Of a stretch of 64,000 nucleotides of DNA, positions 51,105 through 60,764 are shown piece by piece. Each line of letters opens with the position of its first letter. Position 1 is the stretch's first letter. The notes beneath the pieces are model-generated. The model did not search any database. It was given only the letters and a program-made list of their open reading frames with translations, and was not told the DNA's origin. The position numbers and the translations under genes were made by a program. Source of the stretch: DASQMT01 sp963839615 (GTDB lineage Bacteria > Actinomycetota > Thermoleophilia > Solirubrobacterales > Solirubrobacteraceae); the NCBI GenBank assembly GCA_963839615.1, contig CAWIVY010000009.1:325983-389982 (forward strand), given 5' to 3'.

Positions 51105-52916
51105 GTGTCAGCCGTACGGATGCTCATGGTGAGCGCGCTCAGCGTGCTCGCGCTCGGAGCGCTGGCCAGTCCGGCCTCGGCCGGGATTTGGACCGAGATC
51201 CCCTCGGGCACGTCGAGCGAGATCACGGCGATCGAGTACCAGAGCGACACGCGCTTCTGGTTCACGACCGCGAGCGGTGAGATCTGGAAGCGCAGGGCCG
51301 ACCTCAGCGGGTTCGACAAGGTCTTCGGGCCGAGCTTCGTGTCGTTCAACGACATCGAGTTCCAGGCGGGTGGCGACGTCGGCGTCGCCGTCGGAGACGG
51401 AGGCGTCGTGCTCCGGTCGACCACCGCCGGCAGCAACGGCAGCTGGGCGAGCGTGAACCCGGTCCTCCCGGGCCTCGCCTCGTCCAACCCGAACAACATC
51501 CCCGTCTCGATCGTCGGCGACGGCAGCAACAACAAGTGCCGCACCGAGGTCTACCTGACGGACGTGCACTTCGTCCGCTTCGCCGGCAACGGCCGCGTCT
51601 GGATCGGCGGCGACGAACGCCGGATCGCCACCTCGCAGACCGGCAACCCGGCAACCGTCGGCGCGATCGGCACGTGGAAGGACGCGAATCGCAAGGTGCC
51701 GGCCGCGCCGCCCGCCGAGAGCAACTGCTGGCTCGAGCAGGGCGACGGCTTCGCGGACATGTTCATCACGCCGAATCCCGACGTCTTCTTCATCGCCACG
51801 AGCCAGGGCGCCGACGTGGTGTTCTCCACGAACAACCTGACGAGCACCGGCCAGACGAAGCCGGCGGGATCCGCGAACGGCTTCATCGCCGACGGCACCA
51901 TCGCCGGCGACCCGGGCAACCCGAACCGGCTGTGGGCGGTCTCCGGCGCGCCCTATGGCAACTCGACCCTGCAGTACACCGAGGACGCCTACCAGACCGC
52001 GGACTGGTTCAACATCGTCAACGAGTCCGCCCATCCGCTACCCAGCGCAGGGCCGGGCTACGACGTCGACTTCGCCGGCGGCACGGTGCTGACCGCGGGC
52101 AACGCGGGGTACATCCTGCACTCCACCAACGGCCGCGACTTCTTCTGGAACGGCGCCGACGGCGCCCTCGAAGGGAACGACTGGCGGTCCGTCGGGCTCG
52201 CAAGCGCGACGCAGGGGGCGGTCGGCGGGATCAACGGCAAGCTCGTGATCAGCGCGACCGCCAACGTCACGCCCGACATCGTCAAGCCGACCGGCATGAT
52301 CGCCGGTCCCGCGACCGCGAACGCGGGCCAGCCCGTCGCGTTCACGCTCAACGCCGCCGACGAGGGCGGTTCCGGGCTGAACCCCGCGTCCTACGCGTGG
52401 AGCGTCGCGGGCCTCCCGAGTCAGGGCGGGAACCCCGCCACGTTCACGTTCCCGAGCCAGGGCTTCTACACCGTCACGGTGACGTTCGCCGACCACGCCG
52501 GCAACACCGAGACGGCGACCGCGTCGATCTCGGTCGGGGCTCCGCTGCCCGGGGGTGGATCGGGCCCGGGGCCGACGTTCTCGTTCAGCGGCCCCGGCAA
52601 CTCGGCCACGGCGGTGATCATCGGCAACCGCGTGCGGGTGCGGATGCGCGGCACGATCAAGCCGCCCGCGGGCGTGAGCACGTCCGCCGCCTGCAAGGGC
52701 AAGGTGCGACTCACGATCAAGAAGAAGACCAAGACCATCGCCAGGCGCAAGGCCAGGCTGAAGCTCAAGCGCGGGAAGTGCCGCTTCGGCAAGACCATCT
52801 TCATCAAGCGGCGCAAGGTCGGCAACTCGACGCGGCTCAGGCTGAAGGTGCGCTTCCCGGGCAACTCGGTGCTCCGGGCGGGCCAGACGACGAAGACGCT
52901 CGTCGTCAAGAAGTAG
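51105..52916 (+). CDS. Secreted beta-propeller protein with PKD-like domain and basic C-terminus
   Basis: 603 residues from GTG 51105, chosen because GGAGG lies eight bases upstream; ATG 51087 lacks a site. A signal peptide ends at ASPASAG. About 30-370 carries propeller repeats of the Ycf48/BNR type (WFTTASGEIWKR, VAVGDGGVVLRST, TAGNAGYILHSTNGRDFFW). About 395-470 is PKD-like (AGQPVAFTLNAADEGGSGLN, PSQGFYTVTVTFADHAGN). After a Gly-rich linker comes a very basic domain (KVRLTIKKKTKTIARRKARL). Extracellular; function unknown. Divergent from purF. Confidence 0.75.
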   Translation: MSAVRMLMVSALSVLALGALASPASAGIWTEIPSGTSSEITAIEYQSDTRFWFTTASGEIWKRRADLSGFDKVFGPSFVSFNDIEFQAGGDVGVAVGDGGVVLRSTTAGSNGSWASVNPVLPGLASSNPNNIPVSIVGDGSNNKCRTEVYLTDVHFVRFAGNGRVWIGGDERRIATSQTGNPATVGAIGTWKDANRKVPAAPPAESNCWLEQGDGFADMFITPNPDVFFIATSQGADVVFSTNNLTSTGQTKPAGSANGFIADGTIAGDPGNPNRLWAVSGAPYGNSTLQYTEDAYQTADWFNIVNESAHPLPSAGPGYDVDFAGGTVLTAGNAGYILHSTNGRDFFWNGADGALEGNDWRSVGLASATQGAVGGINGKLVISATANVTPDIVKPTGMIAGPATANAGQPVAFTLNAADEGGSGLNPASYAWSVAGLPSQGGNPATFTFPSQGFYTVTVTFADHAGNTETATASISVGAPLPGGGSGPGPTFSFSGPGNSATAVIIGNRVRVRMRGTIKPPAGVSTSAACKGKVRLTIKKKTKTIARRKARLKLKRGKCRFGKTIFIKRRKVGNSTRLRLKVRFPGNSVLRAGQTTKTLVVKK

Positions 52917-52937
52917 TCGCCGCTCAGGCGCACCGGG

Positions 52938-52961
52938 GCCGGGACGGCGCGCCGTCCCGGC
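52938..52961 (+). terminator. Perfect 24-bp palindrome downstream of the secreted protein gene
   Basis: GCCGGGACGGCG followed by its exact reverse complement, 22 bp after the stop at 52916 and 52 bp before the next gene. A strong GC hairpin without a U-run, as is common for terminators in high-GC actinobacteria. Confidence 0.6.
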
Positions 52962-53012
52962 TCCCACGCGGCCGTTACCCTCTCGTGCGGACACGTACGA
53001 GGAGATCGACCC

Positions 53013-54398
53013 ATGGCCGTCACGACCCCCATCACGCTGGACCGTCAGCGCATCCAGGACCTGATCGAGCGCGAGGAGCGCCGGCTCAACGACCGCACGG
53101 GCGCGTCGGGTGAGCTGTACCGCCGCGCCAACCAGGTGCTGAGCGCGGGCGTGGCGTCCTCCTACCAGCTGCGCGAGCCGTGGCCGATCTACCTCGAGCG
53201 CGGCGTCGGCCCGAAGGTCTGGGACGTCGACGGCAACGAGATGTGGGACTTCCACAACGGCTTCGGCGCGATGGTCCAGGGCCACGCGCATCCGGCGATC
53301 GGCAAGGCGCTGCAGGAGCGCTACAGCCGCGGCACCCACTTCGCCGCGCCGACCGAGGACGCCGTCGTCGTCGGCGAGGAGCTGGCCCGCCGCTGGGACC
53401 TGCCGCGCTGGCGCTACACGAACTCCGGCTCGGAGTCGACGATGGACGCGATCCGGATCGCCCGCGCCTACACGGGCCGCGAGACGATCATGAAGATCTT
53501 CGGCTCCTACCACGGCCACCACGACGGCGTGATGGTCTCGATCGGCGTCGAGTACGACCAGATCGGCGACCACGAGAACCTCCAGTCGCTGGCCTACGGC
53601 GCGGGCATCCCGCAGGCGGTCGTCGACCTCACGATCCCGGTCCCGTTCAACGACGCCGGCGCGATGGAGCGCCGCATCGCCAAGCTCGACGCCGAGGGCC
53701 GCAAGCCCGCCTGCGTGATCATGGAGGCGGCGATGATGAACCTCGGCATCGTGCTGCCCGAGCCCGGCTATCTCGAGGCGGTGCGCGAGATCACGCAGCG
53801 CTACGGCGTCGTGCTGATCTTCGACGAGGTCAAGACCGGCCTCACGATCGCCCCGGGCGGCGCGACCGAGCGCTGGGGCGTGAAGCCCGACATGGTGACG
53901 CTCGCCAAGGCGCTCGGCGGCGGCGTGCCGACCGGCGCGATCGGCGGCTCCGAGGAGGTCTTCACCGTCGTCGAGGACGGCAGCGTCTACCAGGTCGGCA
54001 CCTACAACGGCAATCCGCTCGGCATGGCGGCGGTGCGCGCGAACCTGCTCGAGGTGATGACGCCCGATGCGTACGCGCACCTCGATCACCTCAACGAGCG
54101 CATCCTCGCGGGCTGCCAGGGCGTCGTCGAGCGCTACAACCTCCCCGGCTATGCGATCGGCATCGCCGGCAAGGGCTGCGTCACCTTCTCCACCACGAAG
54201 GTGATCGACTACGAGACCTTCAAGGCCAACCAGGACAAGGACCTCTCCGAGCTCGCCTGGCTGTTCAACATGAACCGCGGCATCTTCATGACGCCGGGCC
54301 GCGAGGAGGAGTGGACGCTGTCGGTCACGCACACGGACGAGGCGATCGACGCCTACGTCGCGGTGTTCGACGAGATGGCCGCCGAGCTCACCGCCTAG
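53013..54398 (+). CDS. Class III aminotransferase, glutamate-1-semialdehyde-aminomutase-like
   Basis: 461 residues from ATG 53013, with GAGGAG upstream. Motifs: WDVDGNEMWDFHNGFGAMVQGHAHP, YTNSGSESTMDAIRIARAYTG, FGSYHGHHDG, LIFDEVKTG and the PLP lysine in VTLAKALGGGVPTGAIGG. Intact, unlike the paralogue at 48180. Neighbouring tetrapyrrole genes are absent, so a hemL role is unlikely; it probably transaminates an amino acid or amine. Its reading frame runs straight into an ltrA-like scrap after the stop. Confidence 0.88.
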   Translation: MAVTTPITLDRQRIQDLIEREERRLNDRTGASGELYRRANQVLSAGVASSYQLREPWPIYLERGVGPKVWDVDGNEMWDFHNGFGAMVQGHAHPAIGKALQERYSRGTHFAAPTEDAVVVGEELARRWDLPRWRYTNSGSESTMDAIRIARAYTGRETIMKIFGSYHGHHDGVMVSIGVEYDQIGDHENLQSLAYGAGIPQAVVDLTIPVPFNDAGAMERRIAKLDAEGRKPACVIMEAAMMNLGIVLPEPGYLEAVREITQRYGVVLIFDEVKTGLTIAPGGATERWGVKPDMVTLAKALGGGVPTGAIGGSEEVFTVVEDGSVYQVGTYNGNPLGMAAVRANLLEVMTPDAYAHLDHLNERILAGCQGVVERYNLPGYAIGIAGKGCVTFSTTKVIDYETFKANQDKDLSELAWLFNMNRGIFMTPGREEEWTLSVTHTDEAIDAYVAVFDEMAAELTA

Positions 54399-54464
54399 TC
54401 CGAGATCGAGAAGCGGGTCGAGCCGCTCGAGCTCTTCTTCGACCTCGTCTTCGTCTTCGCGCTA
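54399..54464 (+). pseudogene. Scrap of an LtrA-family gene (N-terminal 22 codons)
   Basis: Immediately after the aminotransferase stop, in the same frame, the DNA reads EKRVEPLELFFDLVFVFAL. This is the highly conserved N-terminal segment of low-temperature-requirement A (LtrA) membrane proteins. Homology stops where the purL 3' end begins. The rest of ltrA has been deleted. Confidence 0.65.
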
Positions 54465-56634
54465 GCGGAGCAGCTCCGCCAGCCCGCCGGCGTGCACGCC
54501 CGCGAGCTCGTCCACCGGCACCGAGAGCGCGTCCGAGATCCGCAGCTCGTCGCCGCCGACGACGCCGATCACGGTCGCGGCCGCGCCGAACGCGGCGAAC
54601 GCCTCATGTGCGCCCGAGACCACGAACGCGCCGGGGCCCTCGCCGAAGAGCGCGTCCTCGGCGCGGTCGAGCGTGACCTCGGCGCCGATGCCCGCGGCCA
54701 CGCAGCACTCGGCCAGCGCGACCGCGAGGCCGCCCTCGGCGACGTCGTGCGCGGAGCGCAGCGCGCCCGACCGGACGCCCTGGCGGATCGCGGCGTGCAC
54801 GGCGCGCAGCTCGCCGAGGTCGGCGGCCGGGAGCTCGCCCTCGGGCGGCTCGCCGCGCAGCTTCGCCAGCTCTGACCCGGTCAGGGAGGGCGCCCATCCG
54901 CTCGCCGCGATCAGCGCGACCGAGTCGCCGGCCTGCGCGAAGCCGAGCCGGCCCGCGCGCGCGGCGTCCGGCAGTTCGCCGACCATGCCGACCACAGGCG
55001 TGGGCAGGATCGGGCCGCCGCCGCCCTCGTTGTAGAGCGAGACGTTGCCGCCGACGACGGGTACGCCGAGCGCGCGGCAGGCGTCGCCGAGACCGGCGAC
55101 CGCGCGCGTCAGCTGCCACGCGATGTGCGGCTTCTCGGGGTTGCCGAAGTTCAGGCAGTTCGTCAGCCCGAGCGGCTCGGCGCCGACGCAGGCCAGGTTC
55201 GCCGAGCACTCCAGCACCGCCTCGACCGCGCCGCGATACGGGTCGCAGGCGACGCGGCGGCCGTTGCCGTCGATCGAGACCGCCAGCGCGGGCCGGCGCT
55301 CGCTGCCGTTGGCGTCGAGCATCAGGACGGCGGCGTCCGCCTGCTCGGGGCGGCGCGCGGTGCGCGAGCCGACGATGCAGTCGTACTGCTCGAACACGGC
55401 ACGGCGCGACGCGATGTTCGCCGAGCCGAGCAGCGCGACCAGCGTCGCGCCTGAGTCCGCCGCGTCCTCGAGGACCCGCGGCGGCGACCCGTAGAGCGGA
55501 GTCGTGGGCGCGGCGGGCGCGAGGTCGTACGCCGGGCACTCGTCGACCAGCGCCGGCACTGGGAGGTCGCCGGCGACGGCCTCGCCGGCCAGCACCCGCA
55601 GCCGCCCGGAGTCGGTCACGACCCCGATCGCGGTCGCCAGCACCTCCCACTTCGCGCACACGTCGAGCACGGATTGCAGCCGCTCGGGCTCGACCACGCA
55701 GAGCATCCGCTCCTGCGACTCGGAGATCATGATCTCGAACGGCTCCATGCCCGCCTCGCGCAGCGGCACCTTCGCCACGTCGAGGTCGAGCCCGACCGCG
55801 CCCTTGGCCGCCATCTCCGCCGCGGAGGAGGTCAGCCCGGCCGCGCCGAGGTCCTGCAGCGCCACGAGCAGCCCGCCGTCGAGCAGCTCGAGCGAGCACT
55901 CGAGCAGCTTGGCCTCCTCGAACGGGTCGCCGATCTGCACCGTCGGCCGCTTGGCGGCGTCCGCGTCGCCCAGCTCGGCCGACGCGAGCACCGACGCGCC
56001 GCCGATCCCGTCGCGGCCGGTGCGCGCGCCGAACAGCACGACGACGTTGCCCACCCCGGCGGCGGCCGAGCGGATCAGCTTCTCGCGTCTCGATCAGCCC
56101 GAGGCACATCGCGTTGACGAGGCAGTTCTGCTCGTAGGCGGACTCGAAGTAGATCTCGCCGCCGACGGTCGCGACGCCGATCGAGTTGCCGTAGTGGCCG
56201 ATGCCGGCGACCGCCTCCTCGAGCAGGTAGCGCGAGCGCGCGGACTCGCCCGGCTCGCCGAAGCGCAGCGAGTCGAGCACCGCGATCGGGCGCGCGCCGA
56301 CGGCGAAGACGTCGCGCAGGATGCCGCCGACGCCGGTCGCGGCGCCCTGGAACGGCTCGACCGCGCTCGGGTGGTTGTGCGACTCGACCTTGAACGCGCA
56401 CGAGATCCCGCCGCCGACGTCGACCGCGCCCGCGTTCTCGCCCGGCCCCATCACGACGCGCGGCCCTTCGGTCGGGAGCGTCTTGAGCAGCTTGCGCGAG
56501 TGCTTGTAGCCGCAGTGCTCGGACCACATCAGGCTGAACATCGCGAGCTCGACCTCGTTCGGCTCGCGGCCCATCAGCTCGACGATGCGCGCGTACTCCG
56601 GGTCGGTGAGCCCGAGCTCGGCGTGGCGCGTCAT
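54462..56634 (-). CDS. purL: Phosphoribosylformylglycinamidine synthase subunit PurL (frameshift near 56086)
   Basis: From ATG 56634 (ATGA overlap with purQ). The first half has SEHCGYKHSRKLL, the His/Lys ATP site FKVESHNHPSAVEPFQGAATG, GGEIYFESAYEQN and CLGLIETRE, then the frame breaks. The second half resumes as KLIRSAAAGVGNVVVLFGAR, KVPLREAGMEPFEIMISESQ and ends HAGGLAELLR at 54462. Two bases (CG) are missing from a CGCG run at 56084-56088; restoring them gives 724 residues, normal for the small PurL. Uses FGAR, ATP and ammonia from PurQ. Since a prototroph needs this gene, a sequence error is more likely than decay. Confidence 0.9.
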
Positions 56635-57293
56635 GCGGCGATCAGGACGGCCGACTCGAACAGCCGGAGCCCGTCGGCCGAGCCCGTCAGCGGATCGACG
56701 GCGTGCTCGGGGTGCGGCATCAGCCCGACGACGTTGCCGGCGCTGTTGCTCACGCCCGCGATGTCGCGCGCGGACCCGTTGAAGCCGTTGCCGGTCGCGT
56801 AGCGGAGCACCACCTGGCCTTCGGCCTCGAGCTCGTCGAGCACGGGATCGGGCGCCCAGTAGCGGCCGGTCTGGTGCTTCGCCGGGATCGAGAGCCGGTC
56901 GCCCGCCGCGCAGGCGCCGGTCCACTTCGTGTCCGCGTTGACGACGTCGAGCAGGACCTGGCGGCAGACGAAGCGCAGCGACGTGTTCGGCAGCAGCGCG
57001 CCGGGCAGCAGCCCCGCCTCGCACAGCACCTGGAAGCCGTTGCAGATTCCGAGCACGAGCCCGCCGTGGTGGGCGAAGCGCTCGACCTCGACCATGATCG
57101 GCGAGAAGCGCGCGAGCGCTCCGGCGCGCAGGTAGTCGCCGTAGGAGAAGCCGCCGGGGACGATCACCGCGTCGGCGCCCTGGAGGTCGTGGTCGCGATG
57201 CCAGAGCAGGACGGCGTCGCCCACGCGCGAGGCGGCGGCGAGCGCGTCGCGCTCGTCGCACGAGCCGGGGAACTGGATCACGCCGAACTTCAT
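56631..57293 (-). CDS. purQ: Phosphoribosylformylglycinamidine synthase glutaminase subunit PurQ
   Basis: 220 residues from ATG 57293 (ATGA overlap with purS). Class I glutamine amidotransferase: FPGSCDERDAL, VPGGFSYGDYLRAGA, nucleophile Cys in VLGICNGFQVLCEAGLLPGA, and the His-Glu pair in LMPHPEHAVD. Delivers ammonia to PurL. Confidence 0.96.
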   Translation of the reverse strand: MKFGVIQFPGSCDERDALAAASRVGDAVLLWHRDHDLQGADAVIVPGGFSYGDYLRAGALARFSPIMVEVERFAHHGGLVLGICNGFQVLCEAGLLPGALLPNTSLRFVCRQVLLDVVNADTKWTGACAAGDRLSIPAKHQTGRYWAPDPVLDELEAEGQVVLRYATGNGFNGSARDIAGVSNSAGNVVGLMPHPEHAVDPLTGSADGLRLFESAVLIAA

Positions 57294-57508
57294 CCGACGA
57301 TCTCGTAGTCCTCGACGAGCGGGTTCGAGAGCAGCTGCTCGCACATCGCCGGCAGCTGCGCCGGATCCTCCACGTCGAGCTCGACCATCCGCCCGATGTG
57401 CACGTTGCGCACGCCGTCGAAGCCGAGCGCGGGCAGGGCGCGCTCGACCGCCTGGCCCTGCGGGTCCAGGATCCCCGCCTTCGGCCGGATCAGGACCCGC
57501 GCCCTCAT
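57290..57508 (-). CDS. purS: Phosphoribosylformylglycinamidine synthase subunit PurS
   Basis: 72 residues from ATG 57508, slightly short for the family (about 80). RARVLIRPKAGILDPQGQAV, FDGVRNVHIGRMVELDVED and a last segment LLSNPLVEDYEI identify it. PurS bridges PurL and PurQ. Overlaps purC and purQ by four bases each. Confidence 0.93.
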   Translation of the reverse strand: MRARVLIRPKAGILDPQGQAVERALPALGFDGVRNVHIGRMVELDVEDPAQLPAMCEQLLSNPLVEDYEIVG

Positions 57509-58372
57509 GCAGACGTCCGCTCCAGCCAGGCCGAGAACGGCTCCCCCGACAGCTTCTCGTAGGCGGTCACGTAGCGCTCGCGCGTCGCGGCCACCACGTC
57601 CTCGGGGATCGGCGGGGCGGGCGGGGACTTGTCCCATCCCGTGCCCGCGGCCCAGTCGCGCACGTACTGCTTGTCGAACGACGGCTGCCCGCGGCCGACC
57701 TCGTACTGGTCGGCCGGCCAGAAGCGCGAGGAGTCCGGCGTGCAGACCTCGTCGCCCAGCGTGAGCGTGCCGGCGCTGTCGAAGCCCAGCTCGAACTTCG
57801 TGTCGGCGAGGATCACCCCGCGCTCGCGCGCGTGCGCGGCGACGGACTCGTAGACGGCGATCGAGACGTCGCGCAACCGCTCGGCGAGCTCGCGCGAGCC
57901 GACCAGCTCGGCCGCCTGCTCGAAGTCGATCGCCTCGTCGTGGCCCTCGTCCGCCTTCGTCGACGGCGTGAAGATCGGCTCCGGCAGCTGCTGGGACTCC
58001 TGCAGCCCCGGCGGCAGCTCGATCCCCGACACCGCGCCGGTCGCCTGGTAGTCCTTCCAGCCCGAGCCGGTGATGTAGCCGCGCACGACGCACTCCACCG
58101 GCAGCATCTTCAGCCGCTTGACGCGGAGCGCCCTGCCGCGCAGCTCGTCCGGCACCCCGTCGGTGGCGGAAAGGTGGTGGTTCGGCACGATCGCCGAGGT
58201 CAGTCCGAACCAGAGCACCGAGAGCCCGGTGAGGACCTTGCCCTTGTCCGGGATCTCGGTGGGGTGGACGACGTCGTAGGTGGAGATGCGGTCCGAGGCG
58301 ACCATCAGCAGGTCGTCGCCGAGGTCGTAGATCTCGCGGACCTTGCCCTTCGCGAGTGAGTTCGAGAGTCAC
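57505..58372 (-). CDS. purC: SAICAR synthase (frameshift in the first 10 codons)
   Basis: The body from ATG 58305 is clear: VASDRISTYDVVHPTEIPDKG, VVRGYITGSGWKDYQ, ADTKFELGFD and a normal C-terminus. That start would drop the first beta strands. Upstream in frame lies GKVREIYDLGDDLLM, the proper N-terminus, but it has no start codon. GTG 58372 (TLELTRE) joins it if one G is removed from the run opposite 58346-58348. The span of 868 bp is one base more than 289 codons, as expected for a single insertion. Joins aspartate to CAIR. Lies between pepP (15-bp gap) and purS. Confidence 0.88.
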
Positions 58373-58387
58373 CCTCTCCAGGCTACT

Positions 58388-59491
58388 TCACAGGTCGTAC
58401 GGGAAATCCGTCAGCGTCTCGCACCCGTCGCCGGTGACGACGACCAAGTCCTCGAGCCGCACGCCGCCGTAGCCCCGGCGATAGCAGCCCGGCTCGAGCG
58501 TGATCACGTCGCCCGTGCGCAGCGTGTCGGGCGCGCGGCCGAGGCCGGGACGCTCGTGCACCTCGAGCCCGACGCCGTGGCCGAGGCCGTGGAAGTAGCC
58601 GTCGCGCAGGATCTCGCCCTCCTGCTTCGTCAGCTGCGTCGGCTTGCCGGCCTCGATGAACGGCTCGCAGGAGCGGCGGAAGATCTCCTGGCCGTCGGCG
58701 CCGTCGCGCACCTCGGGATAGACGAGCTCGAGCGACGCGCGCGTGAGCCGCCAGTACTCGGCGAGCTCGTCGTCGGGCGTCACGCCGCCCGCGACGAACG
58801 TGCGCGTCATGTCGGCCCAGCAGCGCGATTCGCGATCGCGGGGCCAGATGTCGACGACGACGGCCTCGCCCGCCTCCAGCGTGCCGAAGCCGGACTCGTG
58901 CCCATCAGCCGACTGGGGCCCGTGGGCGACGATGACGTCGCCCGGCAAGTCGCACCCGCGCTCGTCGCAGGCGATGGTCATCGCGGCGCGGATCTCCTCC
59001 GAGGTGAGGCCCGGCCGCAACTCGTGGATCAGGTCCGCCGCGACGGCCATCGCGGCATCGGCCGCCTTCTGCGCGCGGCGGATGCCGGCGAGCTGGGCGT
59101 CCGTCTTCGCGCGCCGCCGCAGTACGAACGCGTCCGGGTCGACGTCGAGCAGCAAGCCGCCCGCGCGCAGGTGGTCGGCGACCCCGAGGGGGAACTCGGG
59201 CGGCACGATCGCCCGCTCCAGGCCCAGCTCGCGGCACGCGCGCAGCGAGATCTCGAGGTCGACCTCGTGCCGGCTCAGGCCGCTCGCGAGCAGCTGGTCG
59301 GCGCCGAGGGCGGCCGGGTCGATCACGTCGATCCCGAGTGCGCGCACCTTGTCGGCGTCGAGCACGCTGACGGTCGCCGCCCGGCGCACGCCAGTCTCCG
59401 CGTAGAGGAACGGGTCGACGATCCCGGCCGGGATCGCATGGAACAGATCGGGCGACGAGTCGGGAGCGCCGTAGATCAAGAGGTCAGGCAT
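58388..59491 (-). CDS. M24-family Xaa-Pro aminopeptidase-like protein
   Basis: 367 residues from ATG 59491. The C-terminal pita-bread domain has metal ligands in order: VVVDIWPRDRESRCWADMTRTFV (two Asp), GYFHGLGHGVGLEVHERPGL (His), VITLEPGCYRRGYGGVRLEDLVV (two Glu). The N-terminal domain is of the creatinase type. Probably cleaves Xaa-Pro peptides in the cytosol; not a purine enzyme although it lies between purB and purC. Overlaps purB by eight bases. Confidence 0.88.
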   Translation of the reverse strand: MPDLLIYGAPDSSPDLFHAIPAGIVDPFLYAETGVRRAATVSVLDADKVRALGIDVIDPAALGADQLLASGLSRHEVDLEISLRACRELGLERAIVPPEFPLGVADHLRAGGLLLDVDPDAFVLRRRAKTDAQLAGIRRAQKAADAAMAVAADLIHELRPGLTSEEIRAAMTIACDERGCDLPGDVIVAHGPQSADGHESGFGTLEAGEAVVVDIWPRDRESRCWADMTRTFVAGGVTPDDELAEYWRLTRASLELVYPEVRDGADGQEIFRRSCEPFIEAGKPTQLTKQEGEILRDGYFHGLGHGVGLEVHERPGLGRAPDTLRTGDVITLEPGCYRRGYGGVRLEDLVVVTGDGCETLTDFPYDL

Positions 59492-60764
59492 CGCCGGGTA
59501 TCTCCTCCAAGCGCGCCAGCACCTCCGGCACGTGGCGCGTGTAGTGGCCGTAGTCGAAGATCGCGTCGAGATCGAGCTCCACGCCGGGCTCGGCCTCGAG
59601 CAGCGAGCGTAACGGGGTCTGGGTGTCCCATGCCTGCTGGGCCAGCCGCTGGACCGTCCGGTAGGCGTCGTCGCGGCTCGTCCCGCCCGCCACCAGCGCG
59701 AGCAGCACGCGCTGGGAGAACAGCGCGCCGCAGGTGAGCTCGAGGTTGGCGAGCATACGGTCGCGGTGCACGGTCATCCCGTCGACGACGCGCAGCGTCA
59801 GGTGCTGCATGTAGTCGAGCGCGATCGTCGCGTCGGGCAGGATCACGCGCTCGGCGCCGGAGTGCGAGATGTCGCGCTCGTGCCACAGCGCGACGTTCTC
59901 GACCGCCGCCTGGGCGTAGCCGCGCAGCACGCGCGCCAGCCCGGTGATGCGCTCGGTCGTGATCGGGTTGCGCTTGTGCGGCATCGCGCTCGAGCCCTTC
60001 TGGCCCTCGCGGAACGGCTCCTCTACCTCGCGGACCTCCGTGCGCTGGAGGTGGCGGATCTCCGTGCCGAAGCGCTCCAGCCCGGCCCCGGCGAGCGCGA
60101 TCGCCTGCACGAGCTCGGCATGGCGGTCGCGCGGCACGACCTGGGTGGAGACCGGCTCGGCCGCGAGCCCGAGCCCGTCGAGCACGCGTCGCTCGTAGTC
60201 CGGGCCGAGCGTGGCGTAGGTGCCGACCGCGCCCGAGATCGCCCCGGTCGCCGCCTGGTCGAAGGCGCGCTCGAGCCGCTCGGCATTGCGATGCGCCTCG
60301 AACGCGAAGCCGGCCAGCTTGAGCCCGAACGAGGTCGGCTCGGCGTGGACCCCGTGCGTGCGGCCGACGCAGAGCGTGTCGGCGTGCTCGCGTGCGCGCT
60401 TGGCCAGCGCCGCGGCGACCGCGCGGGCGCCGGGCACGATCACGACCCCGGCGCTGCGCAGCTGCAGCGCGAGCGCCGTGTCGAGCACGTCGGAGGAGGT
60501 CAGGCCGTAGTGGATCCAGCGCCCCGCCTCGCCCGCCGAAGCGCCGAGCACGTCGACGAAGGCGGCCACGTCGTGGTCGGTGACCTGCTCGCGCTCCTTG
60601 ACCGCATCGACGGTGAACGTCGCGGTGCGAATCGCCTGCAGGTCGGCCTCGCTGGGCCCGTCGAGCGCGCCGGCGGCGGCGATCTCGACGTCGCGCCAGG
60701 CGGACATGCGCGCCGCATCGGTCCACACGGCGCCGATCTCGGGGCGTGTGTAGCGCTCGATCAC
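59484..60764 (-). CDS. purB: Adenylosuccinate lyase
   Basis: 426 residues from GTG 60764 (GTGA overlap with purE). Lyase-superfamily motifs: HYGLTSSDVLDTALALQLR, GRTHGVHAEPTSFGLK, the signature loop GSSAMPHKRNPI with the catalytic Ser, and a C-terminal DYGHYTRHVPEVL. Acts twice in the pathway, on SAICAR and on adenylosuccinate. Confidence 0.95.
   Translation of the reverse strand: MIERYTRPEIGAVWTDAARMSAWRDVEIAAAGALDGPSEADLQAIRTATFTVDAVKEREQVTDHDVAAFVDVLGASAGEAGRWIHYGLTSSDVLDTALALQLRSAGVVIVPGARAVAAALAKRAREHADTLCVGRTHGVHAEPTSFGLKLAGFAFEAHRNAERLERAFDQAATGAISGAVGTYATLGPDYERRVLDGLGLAAEPVSTQVVPRDRHAELVQAIALAGAGLERFGTEIRHLQRTEVREVEEPFREGQKGSSAMPHKRNPITTERITGLARVLRGYAQAAVENVALWHERDISHSGAERVILPDATIALDYMQHLTLRVVDGMTVHRDRMLANLELTCGALFSQRVLLALVAGGTSRDDAYRTVQRLAQQAWDTQTPLRSLLEAEPGVELDLDAIFDYGHYTRHVPEVLARLEEIPGDA

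Noticed and set aside
52038..54332. 764-codon minus-strand open frame
   Set aside because: Antisense to the intact aminotransferase and the secreted protein; no motifs, His/Asp/Arg-rich.
53013..54398. hemL (tetrapyrrole synthesis)
   Set aside because: Only general class III aminotransferase motifs are seen and no heme genes are near.
56075..56100. Programmed frameshift in purL
   Set aside because: There is no slippery heptamer or downstream structure, and two bases of a CGCG run are simply missing.
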